Positions 43,880 through 52,618 of a stretch of DNA of 64,000 nt are shown in pieces (within the stretch, counting starts at the first letter, position 1; the number at the start of each line of letters is the position of its first letter). The stretch is from G963422705 sp963422705. GTDB taxonomy: Bacteria; Poribacteria; WGA-4E; WGA-3G. Location of the stretch: the NCBI GenBank assembly GCA_963422705.1, contig OY730443.1, positions 496,001 to 560,000 on the forward strand. Direction: 5' to 3'. The notes beneath the pieces were generated by a model. It was not told the origin of the DNA and did not search any database. It saw only the letters and a list, made by a program, of their open reading frames with translations. The translations under genes were made by a program, and so were the position numbers.

Positions 43880-44650
43880 TTAGGGTGGGAGAACGTATTT
43901 AATCAGTTCTGTTACCCCAGATTCATCTTCGAGTTTAACAATGCCGACATGGGGAGCAATCCATACCTTTTGGGTGTACTTTTCTGTTCTCTCTACCTCG
44001 TCAAGCTTAGTCGCTGTGATTTCCGTTTGATACACAATTTGGTATGTCTTCTCAAAGATTCCGGCGGGTGTTTGAAGCGGCATTTCATCATCAACCTGTG
44101 CCTCAATGCTAACATTCATTTCAAATGGGAATTGCAGTAGCAACAAATCTTGCAAAATAAATGTACCGTTCAGCTTCATGCTAAGGGCCTCCCATTGGAA
44201 ATTAGTCCTCAGTGGGATATGACAAAAAAGGAGTTCATCTTCCGAGATGCTTTCTATCGTCATGCTAGTTTCTACACCTTCAAAACCAGCTTGTAGGGTT
44301 TCAGGGGGTACCATGATAGCATCAAGCATTTCACTAACGTTGAAAAAGACTCGGTTCTGTGTAACGCGAAAAAATGTCGGTTTTAGAAAGGGAAAATCGG
44401 TTTTTTTTATTGGAGGCGTGTAATCAAAAACATGATAAACATTTTTGCTGAGAGTCTGCTCGCGCGTGATTTCGCGGGAATACAAACTTCCATCAGGTGT
44501 TCTGTAAACCCACCGGCTCGCAAGTTCATCAGGAAAATAGTTAGGAAGAGTTGCATCGATGGGCTCAGTTTCAGTTGGCGCGATTTCTTCATCGGAACCA
44601 CAGCCAAGCAGGAATAAGATGCCGTAGAGGAGGAGAACTGTTGATTTCAT
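43880..44650 (-). CDS. Lipoprotein of unknown function
   Basis: 256 residues. Signal peptide with lipobox LFLLGC (Cys about 17) and an acidic post-Cys segment SDEEIAPTETEP. The body has SRWVYRTPDGSLYSREITREQ, KTYQIVYQTEITATKLDE and ends with WIAPHVGIVKLEDESGVTELIKYVLPP, a beta-rich pattern common in outer-membrane lipoproteins. No family is recognised. It precedes the ELM1-like gene on the same strand, probably as a unit with it. Upstream is the divergent SufR-like operon. Confidence 0.65.
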   Translation of the reverse strand: MKSTVLLLYGILFLLGCGSDEEIAPTETEPIDATLPNYFPDELASRWVYRTPDGSLYSREITREQTLSKNVYHVFDYTPPIKKTDFPFLKPTFFRVTQNRVFFNVSEMLDAIMVPPETLQAGFEGVETSMTIESISEDELLFCHIPLRTNFQWEALSMKLNGTFILQDLLLLQFPFEMNVSIEAQVDDEMPLQTPAGIFEKTYQIVYQTEITATKLDEVERTEKYTQKVWIAPHVGIVKLEDESGVTELIKYVLPP

Positions 44651-44743
44651 TCACATCTCTTTCTCGTGAATTATCTTGCGATTGTACTTCTTCACCATTT
44701 TGCAGTGTAACATGTTGTTGAAAATAATGCAAGTTTTTTAGCG

Positions 44744-44773
44744 TTGAATTCAAGATAGAAACTGTGGTATAAT
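44744..44773 (+). promoter_or_regulatory. Promoter for the SufR-like operon
   Basis: TTGAAT (44744-44749), 18-base spacer, TATAAT (44768-44773), about 32 bases from the ATG at 44805. Confidence 0.65.
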
Positions 44774-44804
44774 TCTTCTAAGAAAATGCAAAAGAGGAAA
44801 CGGA

Positions 44805-45449
44805 ATGAATTCTGAAATGAGCGACACCCGGACGCGAATTCTGCAGCTGCTCAAAATGCGTGCTCACATGAGCATTAGTCAGCTCACGGACGCTTTGCAC
44901 ATTAGTTCTATGGGAATACGTCAACACTTGGCAATTCTTGAAGATGAAGGTTTGGTTGAGTACGAGCGGGAAAAGCAGGGACGGGGGCGTCCTTACCATC
45001 TTTATAAACTCACGGCTGAAGCAAATAACCTTTTTCCGACAACGTACGCTAATTTTGCAGTTGAATTGATGCACGAAGTGGCGAAATTCAACGGTCCCAG
45101 GTTTATTAATAAGGTTTTCCGGAGCCGTATGCAGTCGCAAATACATTCTTACCGTCAGCGCCTTCAGGGGAAACCTCTACCGGAACGGATTAAAGAACTT
45201 GCGATTATCCGTGACGAGGAGGGATACATGGCGCGCGCTGATGAGGATAACACAGATTATCTTTTGACTGAACATAACTGCCCCATCGCTGCAATCGCCG
45301 AAGAATATCCACACGTTTGTGAAATTGAATTGGCCCTCTTCCGACAGGCTTTAGGCACGAAGGTGTATCGTCGGGAACATCTGATGCAGGGGGGCCACAA
45401 ATGTTGTTATCGGATTCCTAAGGCTACAGATTCAAATCAGGATGAATAG
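44805..45449 (+). CDS. SufR-like Fe-S-sensing transcriptional regulator
   Basis: 214 residues. N-terminal winged helix (ILQLLKMRAHMSISQLTDAL then SSMGIRQHLAILEDEGLVEYER). The C-terminus carries cysteines at 159 (EHNCPIAAIAEEYP), 172 (VCEIE) and 200/201 (GGHKCCYRI), the spacing of the Fe-S-binding SufR family that represses suf genes. No sufBCD operon is adjacent, so the target may be elsewhere or autoregulatory. AGAGGAAAC RBS. It is followed after 44 bases by a multi-cluster ferredoxin gene, a fitting partner for Fe-S control. Confidence 0.88.
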   Translation: MNSEMSDTRTRILQLLKMRAHMSISQLTDALHISSMGIRQHLAILEDEGLVEYEREKQGRGRPYHLYKLTAEANNLFPTTYANFAVELMHEVAKFNGPRFINKVFRSRMQSQIHSYRQRLQGKPLPERIKELAIIRDEEGYMARADEDNTDYLLTEHNCPIAAIAEEYPHVCEIELALFRQALGTKVYRREHLMQGGHKCCYRIPKATDSNQDE

Positions 45450-45493
45450 GGTTAATCGGAACGAGATTTGAAAATTCTGTCAAAGGACTATAA

Positions 45494-46132
45494 ATGTCTG
45501 GTAAAAAAGGGAGACGCGGCTTTTTTAAAGAAGCGTTGCGCGAAGTTCTGCAGCCAGTTGCCGAACTTCTGGATGAGCAGTTGGGAAAACGGCTGATTGG
45601 GACGGTTCCGGTGAAAGGAAGCTATCAGGCCCCTCCCTCATATTTTCTACGTCCGCCAGGGGCGCTCCCTGAAAATGAATTTGTGGAAAAATGCCTCCGG
45701 TGCGGGAACTGTGTAAAAAATTGCCCAGCGGATGCGATAATGCCACTGGAGAGCGATGATGCACGACTGGGGCGGACGCCTTATATTAATCCGGATGTGC
45801 AACCGTGTGTGATTTGTGATTCATTGGCGTGTATGTACGTTTGCCCCAGTGGTGCGTTACAAAGTGTTTTTGCTGAAGATATTACGATGGGGGTAGCCGT
45901 TTTTACCGCAGAAAACTGCCTCCGTACAAAAGATGTGGTTTGTACATACTGCGTCGATAATTGCCCTATCGGCGCGGAGGCAATCCGTTTTTCGTCCACT
46001 GGACTCGTTGAAGTACTTACCCCTGGATGTACAGGATGTGGTGTCTGCCAGTACGTCTGCCCAACGGCTCCGAAATCGATAATTGTTGAACCCCTGCAGC
46101 TTCAAAATATCGATTCGCCCATTCTATCCTAA
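45494..46132 (+). CDS. Four-cluster ferredoxin-type protein (MauM/NapG-like)
   Basis: 212 residues. Four [4Fe-4S] cysteine motifs: CLRCGNCVKNCP, CVICDSLACMYVCP, CLRTKDVVCTYCVDNCP and CTGCGVCQYVCP. The N-terminus (GKKGRRGFFKEAL) is basic like a twin-arginine-type or NapG leader but lacks a clear RR-x-FLK match. NapG/MauM proteins pass electrons to periplasmic reductases. No reductase gene is next to it. It is downstream of the SufR-like gene. Confidence 0.88.
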   Translation: MSGKKGRRGFFKEALREVLQPVAELLDEQLGKRLIGTVPVKGSYQAPPSYFLRPPGALPENEFVEKCLRCGNCVKNCPADAIMPLESDDARLGRTPYINPDVQPCVICDSLACMYVCPSGALQSVFAEDITMGVAVFTAENCLRTKDVVCTYCVDNCPIGAEAIRFSSTGLVEVLTPGCTGCGVCQYVCPTAPKSIIVEPLQLQNIDSPILS

Positions 46133-46178
46133 GATGATGTCTATTTTCTATCACATCCTTTCACAAGGAGGTGGGAAT

Positions 46179-46691
46179 GTGCAAGGGTTACGCGATATCA
46201 AGCCGCCCTTAGAGGTTTCACAAAGCCTATTTCCCTATCTCTTAGTGGGTGTATCGTTATTCGCTGTTATCGCAGTATCGGGATGGCTGTACATCCTGCA
46301 ACGTCGAAACCCTTCTTCACTCTCGCCGCCGGTTGCGGTGGTAGAAACCCGCCCGGCGCATGAAATCGCTTATGAGCAATTAGAAGCGATTGAGGCGGCC
46401 GGATGGTTAACGCAGGGCGATATGAACGTTTACCATACCCAGGTTTCCTACGTGATTCGCGAATATATAGGAGCGCGGTACCATATTCCTGCCCTCGAAT
46501 TACCAACGCGCCATCTGCTTGGGCAGCTAGAACGTCAGCAAATCGGAACACTTTACAGTGACAAGGTACAGAATTTCTTGGCGAATTGTGACAAGGTGAA
46601 GTTTTCAAAGTATCATCCGGCCATATCCGAAGCGAGTGAGCGGATGGTGGAAGCGAAATGGTTTGTTGATGTTACAAAAACGACTGACTGA
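46179..46691 (+). CDS. Single-pass membrane protein, DUF4381-like
   Basis: 170 residues from GTG 46179 (AGGAGG upstream); further in-frame starts upstream overlap the ferredoxin gene. A membrane helix is at about 15-38 (LFPYLLVGVSLFAVIAVSGWLYIL). The cytoplasmic part AYEQLEAIEAAGWLTQGDMN, VIREYIGARYHIPALELPTR resembles DUF4381-like regions of BatD-type membrane complexes, but no MoxR or Bat genes are near. It converges with the GNAT gene, 15 bases apart. Confidence 0.65.
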   Translation: MQGLRDIKPPLEVSQSLFPYLLVGVSLFAVIAVSGWLYILQRRNPSSLSPPVAVVETRPAHEIAYEQLEAIEAAGWLTQGDMNVYHTQVSYVIREYIGARYHIPALELPTRHLLGQLERQQIGTLYSDKVQNFLANCDKVKFSKYHPAISEASERMVEAKWFVDVTKTTD

Positions 46692-46706
46692 AAAGTTTGT
46701 CGCAGG

Positions 46707-47618
46707 TTATAGCGTCTTTGAAAATCCGTAGCTCCAATCCGAAACCCGGTATCCGAAGTTGCTGTAGAAGAGAAACGCGCGATGATTTTTCCAGTCCGTA
46801 CTAATTGCAGCATGGCGGTATCCTACCTTGCGCATTTCATGTAACGTGTATTGAAGTAAGTAACGCCCTAACCCCTGCCCTTGGAAATTGTCTTCAATGC
46901 CCAGCCATACGGTATGAAACCAGTTTTGGGCATCCGGATGGCGTGAAAATTCTCCGCCGGAGAGGCACTCGCAGACACCAATTTTTTCACCGTCATGAAA
47001 TGCTTGTACCTTACAGTTTGGGCGTTCACCGTTACCGGATTTCCATTCAACAGCTATTTCAACAGATTGCGGTGGCGGTGTCAGTGTAATATCGTAGTGT
47101 TCCCATCCCAAAAATACCTCGCCCTCATGACGTTGATACCCGTTGAATGCTAGGAGCGCTTGGGCTTGTCCAAGCGCATCCGATAGATAAGCGTGTGCAA
47201 AGTGGTAGAAGCGATAGCGGTGTTCTTGGGTGAAAGCGACTATTTGCAGTGGGGTGTACCTGTGCAGATAAGCCTCTGCCTTTTCCAGTAGCGCCTGCCC
47301 CGCACGTCGTTCTCCGGGGAGATAGCCGAGGAACCTAATCACACCGTTGTTTCGTTGGTGTTCTCGCAATTCGTCAATGCCAATTTGTACAAATCCGAGC
47401 ACGTCATCGTCTTGTTTTCCGTCACCTTGTGAGGCAGCAATAAAAGTGGTTTTCGAATGATAACGGATTTTAGGATTACCCTTCTGAGGCGTGTCGGACA
47501 ATTCCTCCCTAAATTCCTCCTTGCTTACGGGATAGCAGTGTGGCACCTTAGCAATTAGATAATTATAACATCGTGTTAAAGCATCTAGCATGTCCGGTGT
47601 ATATTCAACGATTTCCAT
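46707..47618 (-). CDS. Double-domain GNAT acetyltransferase
   Basis: 303 residues with two GNAT folds. The N-terminal half has FVQIGIDELREHQR and ERRAGQALLEKAEAYL, and the C-terminal half has the acetyl-CoA loop VWLGIEDNFQGQGLGRYLLQYTL with ISTDWKNHRAFLFYSNFGYR. Substrate is not known. AAGGA RBS. Divergent to the TonB-dependent receptor block. Confidence 0.85.
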   Translation of the reverse strand: MEIVEYTPDMLDALTRCYNYLIAKVPHCYPVSKEEFREELSDTPQKGNPKIRYHSKTTFIAASQGDGKQDDDVLGFVQIGIDELREHQRNNGVIRFLGYLPGERRAGQALLEKAEAYLHRYTPLQIVAFTQEHRYRFYHFAHAYLSDALGQAQALLAFNGYQRHEGEVFLGWEHYDITLTPPPQSVEIAVEWKSGNGERPNCKVQAFHDGEKIGVCECLSGGEFSRHPDAQNWFHTVWLGIEDNFQGQGLGRYLLQYTLHEMRKVGYRHAAISTDWKNHRAFLFYSNFGYRVSDWSYGFSKTL

Positions 47619-47685
47619 TCCTTATCTTCCTTAAGTGGTGTTTCAATAAATGATAACATAGGTTTAGGTGCAAACGCAACTCACT

Positions 47686-47734
47686 TTGCTTTTTCATTAA
47701 GATGTGATAGAATAAATTTGTGATAGAATAAATT
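47686..47734 (+). promoter_or_regulatory. Duplicated promoter region of TonB receptor 1
   Basis: An exact 16-bp tandem repeat TGTGATAGAATAAATT at 47703-47718 and 47719-47734, each with a -10-like TAGAAT. TTGCTT at 47686-47691 is 16 bases before the first -10. The second copy may give a shifted start or an operator pair. Confidence 0.55.
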
Positions 47735-47781
47735 ATGGTGTCTGGATAAATAGCCATATCATCAATAAAAGGGAAATTTTC

Positions 47782-50205
47782 ATGAGGTTTTTTTTATCGC
47801 TCCTGCTGATTTTTGCGATGCCATCGCTAGGCTTGTCAAAAACAGGGACGATTAAAGGCAATATCTATCATCAAAAGACTCAGACATCTGTGGCTGGTGC
47901 CGATGTGCATCTGCTGGAAACCGATGAACATTACGAGACGAAAGCAGACGGAACCTTTCAGTTTCGTGGCCTGTTATCCGGGGGCTACACCATATCTGTT
48001 TCACATCCGACTTATGGTACATCAAAAAGGAGATGTGAAGTCAAACGCAGCACGACGACGGAGATAAAAATATACTTGGATGCAGCTGTTGAATTAGAAA
48101 AGGTTATCGTGGAAGGCGAACGTTTACCGCCAACCGTGAGCCGTCAGCATATTCGCGGCAGTGAACTCCTCCGCATTCCGGGCACTACGAACGACGCCCT
48201 CCGTGGACTCACAACATTACCAGGTATCGGTATCCCTAATGATTTTTTTGGGATTCTCTACATTCGCGGCAGTGAACCCGGTTCGAACCTTTACTATCTG
48301 GATAGAACACCACTCGGCTATCCGTTCCATTGGGGCGGTTTGCTTTCAACCATTAGTTCAGAAACGCTTGACAAAATTGACATCTACGCAGGCGGATATG
48401 GGGCAGAATTCGGATTAGATTCGCAAACGGTGCTTGATATTCATGCACGCGACATCCTTGAGAAAAGGGGGCGTGGGAAATTTAACTTAAATTTCCTCTA
48501 CTCAGAAGGATTGCTCGAGCGTAGCATCCGCGATAACGGATATCTTTCCATTTCAGGGCGTCGCAGTTATATTGACTTGATTGTAGGGCAGTTTATTGAG
48601 GATGGACAGTTCCCCTATTTTTCAGATTATCAACTCAAGTTCGCATACCGGCTTCGTAAGAAACACCATCTAACCTTCAATGCTTTCGCTGCAACCGATC
48701 ATTTCAACATTATAGAAGAACAGACACAACTTGAAGACGAGGAAGCTGTGAGCCCCGAATTTGGCCAGGCCCTTTTCAAAAACGGTTTTACCGGACAAGG
48801 CGTCCACCTCCTGTCACATGTTACTGACAATCTTACATCCCATCTCTCTCTCACTCGTTCTGTCAATTATCTCACGATAGATTTTAAAGCAATTTTCCAA
48901 GAGACAGTTAGCGAATTGGAAGATAATGGGGAAATCGTAGTGGATTTCGCAGATTCCGGAACCTATGATGTAAAGATTAATGTGCCAATCTATATGCTCC
49001 GCGAAGACTTAGTCTATCAGTTAACGCCGAGTTTTCAATTTGAACCTGGCTTTCTCCTCAACTTCAGTCCATCCAAGAGTTTCGAATATGGACGGTTTCT
49101 AACGTCTGAGAGGATAGTATCGACTGAAAATCTTCCGGAATTGTCTGAAGATGAAGAATTTGTTCGCGATGAGGATGGGACTTATATAAAACGCAGCTTT
49201 TACGAATTGAGTGATGAATTTGAATACGATTTCTACCGGTTCGAGGGATATTTACAAGGACGATATAATCCATTCCCTTTCTTGTCCCTCGCGCTAGGGA
49301 TACGGTTGGATTATCTGAATTTAACAGAAAAACGCTCTATTCAACCTCGTGGAAGCCTCAGTTTCAGATTGCCGAGCAGCTCCATTCTCCGTTTTGCTTA
49401 CGGGCACTATGAACAGAACCCGCGCCCATATCAGGTACTCTCGAAAAACGGAAATCCTGGTTTAGAGCCGAGTCTCGCAAGGCACTACATCATGGAATTC
49501 GAGCATGAGCTCTCAGCAAGAACGGAATTCACGTTCGCCACCTACTACAAAAACATGCAGAAAGTGATAACTCCTGAAGAAATATCGACATTGCCCGAAG
49601 GAGATAGCAGTGAGAACCGCACATATCTCAATCAGGGAATAGCATTCGTTGGGGGCATAGAGGGGTTCTTGAAGCACAGGGTACCAAGCAAATTCTTCGG
49701 ATGGATATCCTATGCCTACACGCACGCTGAACTGCGTGAGCATCCCGGCGCACGCTATCAACCTTACCTCTTTGACAATACCCACATTCTCAGCCTTGTT
49801 GCAAACTATAATTTAACCTCCACGCTTGAAATTGGAGCAAAATGGCAGTATTTAAGTGGTACCTCTGAAGTTCCGTTCACTTCTATCTTCTTGATTCAAG
49901 ACCCGGTGACACGTGGGTTGAACCCTCTTCTTGCTAGTGTCGAGGAAGCTGTGTTTGCCGAATTGACACCGTATCACAAATTAGATTTCCGAGTGAGCCA
50001 GAAATGGAACATTATGGGAATGCAGATTGGTGGATTTATTGATATTCTCAACCTTTACAACCGCGAGAATAAAGTCAAATTTATTCTCAAAGAGGGTGCA
50101 ACACTTGAAATAGCAGGTGAATCAACCGAAGTTGAGGAACAGGAAACCGCTGACGTCCCACAACTTCCTCGGATTCTGTACTTTGGAATAACGCTCGAAT
50201 TTTAA
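47782..50205 (+). CDS. TonB-dependent receptor 1 with carboxypeptidase-regulatory-like domain
   Basis: 807 residues. Signal peptide; residues about 22-100 are a CarboxypepD_reg-like domain (TIKGNIYHQKTQTSVAGADV, FRGLLSGGYTISV). The plug follows (PGTTNDALRGLTTLPGIGIP, ILYIRGSEPGSNLYYLDRTPL, ISSETLDKIDIYAGGYGAEFG), then the beta barrel, ending in the outer-membrane signature YFGITLEF. TonB box not certain. It imports a substrate across the outer membrane with energy from TonB at 57654. First of three tandem paralogs. Confidence 0.92.
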   Translation: MRFFLSLLLIFAMPSLGLSKTGTIKGNIYHQKTQTSVAGADVHLLETDEHYETKADGTFQFRGLLSGGYTISVSHPTYGTSKRRCEVKRSTTTEIKIYLDAAVELEKVIVEGERLPPTVSRQHIRGSELLRIPGTTNDALRGLTTLPGIGIPNDFFGILYIRGSEPGSNLYYLDRTPLGYPFHWGGLLSTISSETLDKIDIYAGGYGAEFGLDSQTVLDIHARDILEKRGRGKFNLNFLYSEGLLERSIRDNGYLSISGRRSYIDLIVGQFIEDGQFPYFSDYQLKFAYRLRKKHHLTFNAFAATDHFNIIEEQTQLEDEEAVSPEFGQALFKNGFTGQGVHLLSHVTDNLTSHLSLTRSVNYLTIDFKAIFQETVSELEDNGEIVVDFADSGTYDVKINVPIYMLREDLVYQLTPSFQFEPGFLLNFSPSKSFEYGRFLTSERIVSTENLPELSEDEEFVRDEDGTYIKRSFYELSDEFEYDFYRFEGYLQGRYNPFPFLSLALGIRLDYLNLTEKRSIQPRGSLSFRLPSSSILRFAYGHYEQNPRPYQVLSKNGNPGLEPSLARHYIMEFEHELSARTEFTFATYYKNMQKVITPEEISTLPEGDSSENRTYLNQGIAFVGGIEGFLKHRVPSKFFGWISYAYTHAELREHPGARYQPYLFDNTHILSLVANYNLTSTLEIGAKWQYLSGTSEVPFTSIFLIQDPVTRGLNPLLASVEEAVFAELTPYHKLDFRVSQKWNIMGMQIGGFIDILNLYNRENKVKFILKEGATLEIAGESTEVEEQETADVPQLPRILYFGITLEF

Positions 50206-50231
50206 TGGAGATGGAGCCTGAGTTGAGCGTT

Positions 50232-50261
50232 TTGTAATTTTTCGAGAAAAGATAGTATAAT
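50232..50261 (+). promoter_or_regulatory. Possible promoter of TonB receptor 2
   Basis: TTGTAA (50232-50237) and TATAAT (50256-50261) with an 18-base spacer, about 65 bases before the ATG at 50326. Confidence 0.45.
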
Positions 50262-50325
50262 TTTGTCAGTTTCTCCCCGGGTGTTTATCTCCCAAAATCT
50301 TTAGAAGTAAGTACTACGAATCGCT

Positions 50326-52542
50326 ATGAAACGTTTTTTGTCTCTGCTGTTGGTTTTCGTGTTGCCAGTCGCAGCATTCTCGCAAACAGGAAACATTAAA
50401 GGCACTGTCTATCGCAGTGTTACAGGTGCCCCACTAGTCGGAGTAGATGTTCGTCTTACAAAAATCGATAAATCCCAAAAAACGGATGAAAATGGCAATT
50501 TTGTTTTTAAAAACATCCCGGAAGGAAACTATACGCTATTCATCTCGTTGCCGGATTCTGAAATACTAGGGCGAACTTCTGTTGTTGTCCGCGCGAATCA
50601 AAATGCGCACCCTGAGATTTACGTTGAAATGTATCGCCTTGAAAAAATAGAGGTAAAACGTGAACGTTCTCCCAAGACGGTGAGCCGAAAGAGTCTACGC
50701 GGCCAGGAAATGGCGAGGCTACCCGGTACAGGCGGCGATGTGCTTCGTGCTCTTCCTTCACTCCCCGGCATTGGCGTATCAAGCGATTTTAGTGGTGCGC
50801 TTTACATTCGTGGCGGTTCTGACGAAGATAATCTTTACTATTTTGACAGGATTCCGTTTGGATATCCCTATCATTTTGGGAGTCTAGTTTCTTCTCTAAG
50901 TTCCACAATTATTGAGCGTATTGATGTGTACGCGGGCGGATATGGTGCTGAATTCGGCATAAATTCCCAGGCCGTCATCGACATTCACTCACAAGATAGG
51001 AGCCCTCCTGGTTTACATGGAAAATTCAATCTAAATTTGCTCTACTCAGAAACAGTATTGCAAGGGACTATTCGTGAAAAAGGATACTGGTATGTCGCTG
51101 GGCGTCGGAGCTATATCGATTTATTTGTCGATTCGCTATCATTTAATACCAGCCAAATTACTGCCTTTCCGCGCTTTTGGGATTACCAGTTTAAAACCGC
51201 CTATAATCTGAATGAGATGCACCGGTTTTCCATGAACCTTTTTGCGTCAGGAGACAGATTTGCGCTTAGACAGGAAGGCCAAAACGTTGATGAAGATTTT
51301 CAAGGCAATTTACAGTTCCAGACCGGTTTTAACGGCGCCGGTATTCACCTTCGCTCCTTACTGTCAGAACGGCTGAACTCCTTTCTATCCGTAACCCGTT
51401 CAGATGTCCAATTTGATATAGATATTGGGCCCGATATCTTTCTTGAAGTTGAGGCACCAGACTATGTTCTCCGCGAAGATTTAATGTATACGGTATCACC
51501 TAAATATCAACTCGAATCTGGACTCGTGCTTGCTTTGCAGCCGGGACGCGTCACTGGTACCTTTAGTCGGCTTCCGGATGAAGGTGAGGCTGACTACGAC
51601 TTTAGGTTCGCCGAACGTAAAACATTAGATGAATCCATTCTCGGGCACAGGATAGAGGGCTATCTACAAAACCGCTTAGAACCACTTCCATTTTTATCGC
51701 TTGTATTCGGGCTCCGGGCTGATTATTTTAACGGTATCGACCGGCTTGCAATCCAGCCGCGCGGCAGTCTGCTCATTGAATTGCCAAATCGTTCTGAACT
51801 TCAATTTTCTTTCGGGATTTACAATCAATCCCCGCAACCGTGGCTTCTCTCTCCTACTATTGGAAATCCTAATTTATCCATGAGTCGCGCAAGTCATTAT
51901 ATCTTGGAACTTAAACGTCAACTCTTCCAAGATACTGAAATCACAATGGCAGGCTATTACAAAGATTTTAGGGCGCTTGCGACTATTGATGAGGAAGCCG
52001 GCTATCTCAATCAAGGTGTCGGTTATGCGCAAGGCACGGAGATTTTCCTAAGACACCGGCATGGCACTCGGTTTTTCGGATGGTTTTCTTATGCCTATGC
52101 CCTTTCCAAACGCAAGAGCCAACCGGATAAATCATATCGCTTCTATTCGTTTGATCAAACGCACACTGCTACCCTCGTCGGGAGTTACGCACCCTCATCT
52201 ACATGGGAAATTGGCGCGAAATGGCAATACCACACTGGCAACCCATATACCCCTATCATTGATGCTACTCTTGGAATTGACCCAAGAAACGGCAAAACCA
52301 TCTGGGTGCCTATTTATGCCGCGCCAAACTCAGAACGGTTACCGCCCTATCATCGGTTAGATTTGCGCGTGAGTAAAATCTTTAATCATGAGAATTGGCA
52401 GATGAATGTCTACTTTGAACTCCTTAACGTCTACAATCGACAAAACTTGTTGCAATACAATTACAGCAGCGACTATCAATTTAAAAGTAAGATTAGCCAG
52501 TTTCCGCTGATTCCGTACGTGGGATTTTCTGCTAAATTCTGA
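50326..52542 (+). CDS. TonB-dependent receptor 2
   Basis: 738 residues, same layout as receptor 1: signal peptide (LSLLLVFVLPVAAFSQ), a carboxypeptidase-regulatory-like domain (NIKGTVYRSVTGAPLVGVDV), plug (PGTGGDVLRALPSLPGIGVS, GALYIRGGSDEDNLYYFDR, IIERIDVYAGGYGAEFG), barrel strands with repeated aromatic residues, ending YVGFSAKF. It differs from receptor 1 mainly in extracellular loops, which suggests a different ligand. 120 bases after receptor 1. Confidence 0.92.
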   Translation: MKRFLSLLLVFVLPVAAFSQTGNIKGTVYRSVTGAPLVGVDVRLTKIDKSQKTDENGNFVFKNIPEGNYTLFISLPDSEILGRTSVVVRANQNAHPEIYVEMYRLEKIEVKRERSPKTVSRKSLRGQEMARLPGTGGDVLRALPSLPGIGVSSDFSGALYIRGGSDEDNLYYFDRIPFGYPYHFGSLVSSLSSTIIERIDVYAGGYGAEFGINSQAVIDIHSQDRSPPGLHGKFNLNLLYSETVLQGTIREKGYWYVAGRRSYIDLFVDSLSFNTSQITAFPRFWDYQFKTAYNLNEMHRFSMNLFASGDRFALRQEGQNVDEDFQGNLQFQTGFNGAGIHLRSLLSERLNSFLSVTRSDVQFDIDIGPDIFLEVEAPDYVLREDLMYTVSPKYQLESGLVLALQPGRVTGTFSRLPDEGEADYDFRFAERKTLDESILGHRIEGYLQNRLEPLPFLSLVFGLRADYFNGIDRLAIQPRGSLLIELPNRSELQFSFGIYNQSPQPWLLSPTIGNPNLSMSRASHYILELKRQLFQDTEITMAGYYKDFRALATIDEEAGYLNQGVGYAQGTEIFLRHRHGTRFFGWFSYAYALSKRKSQPDKSYRFYSFDQTHTATLVGSYAPSSTWEIGAKWQYHTGNPYTPIIDATLGIDPRNGKTIWVPIYAAPNSERLPPYHRLDLRVSKIFNHENWQMNVYFELLNVYNRQNLLQYNYSSDYQFKSKISQFPLIPYVGFSAKF

Positions 52543-52618
52543 TCCATTTTTTTCGTTGCCTCCGCAGCGAAAAACGATTGTAATGAATCATTTTTACGCT
52601 TTATATTAAGACAATTTT

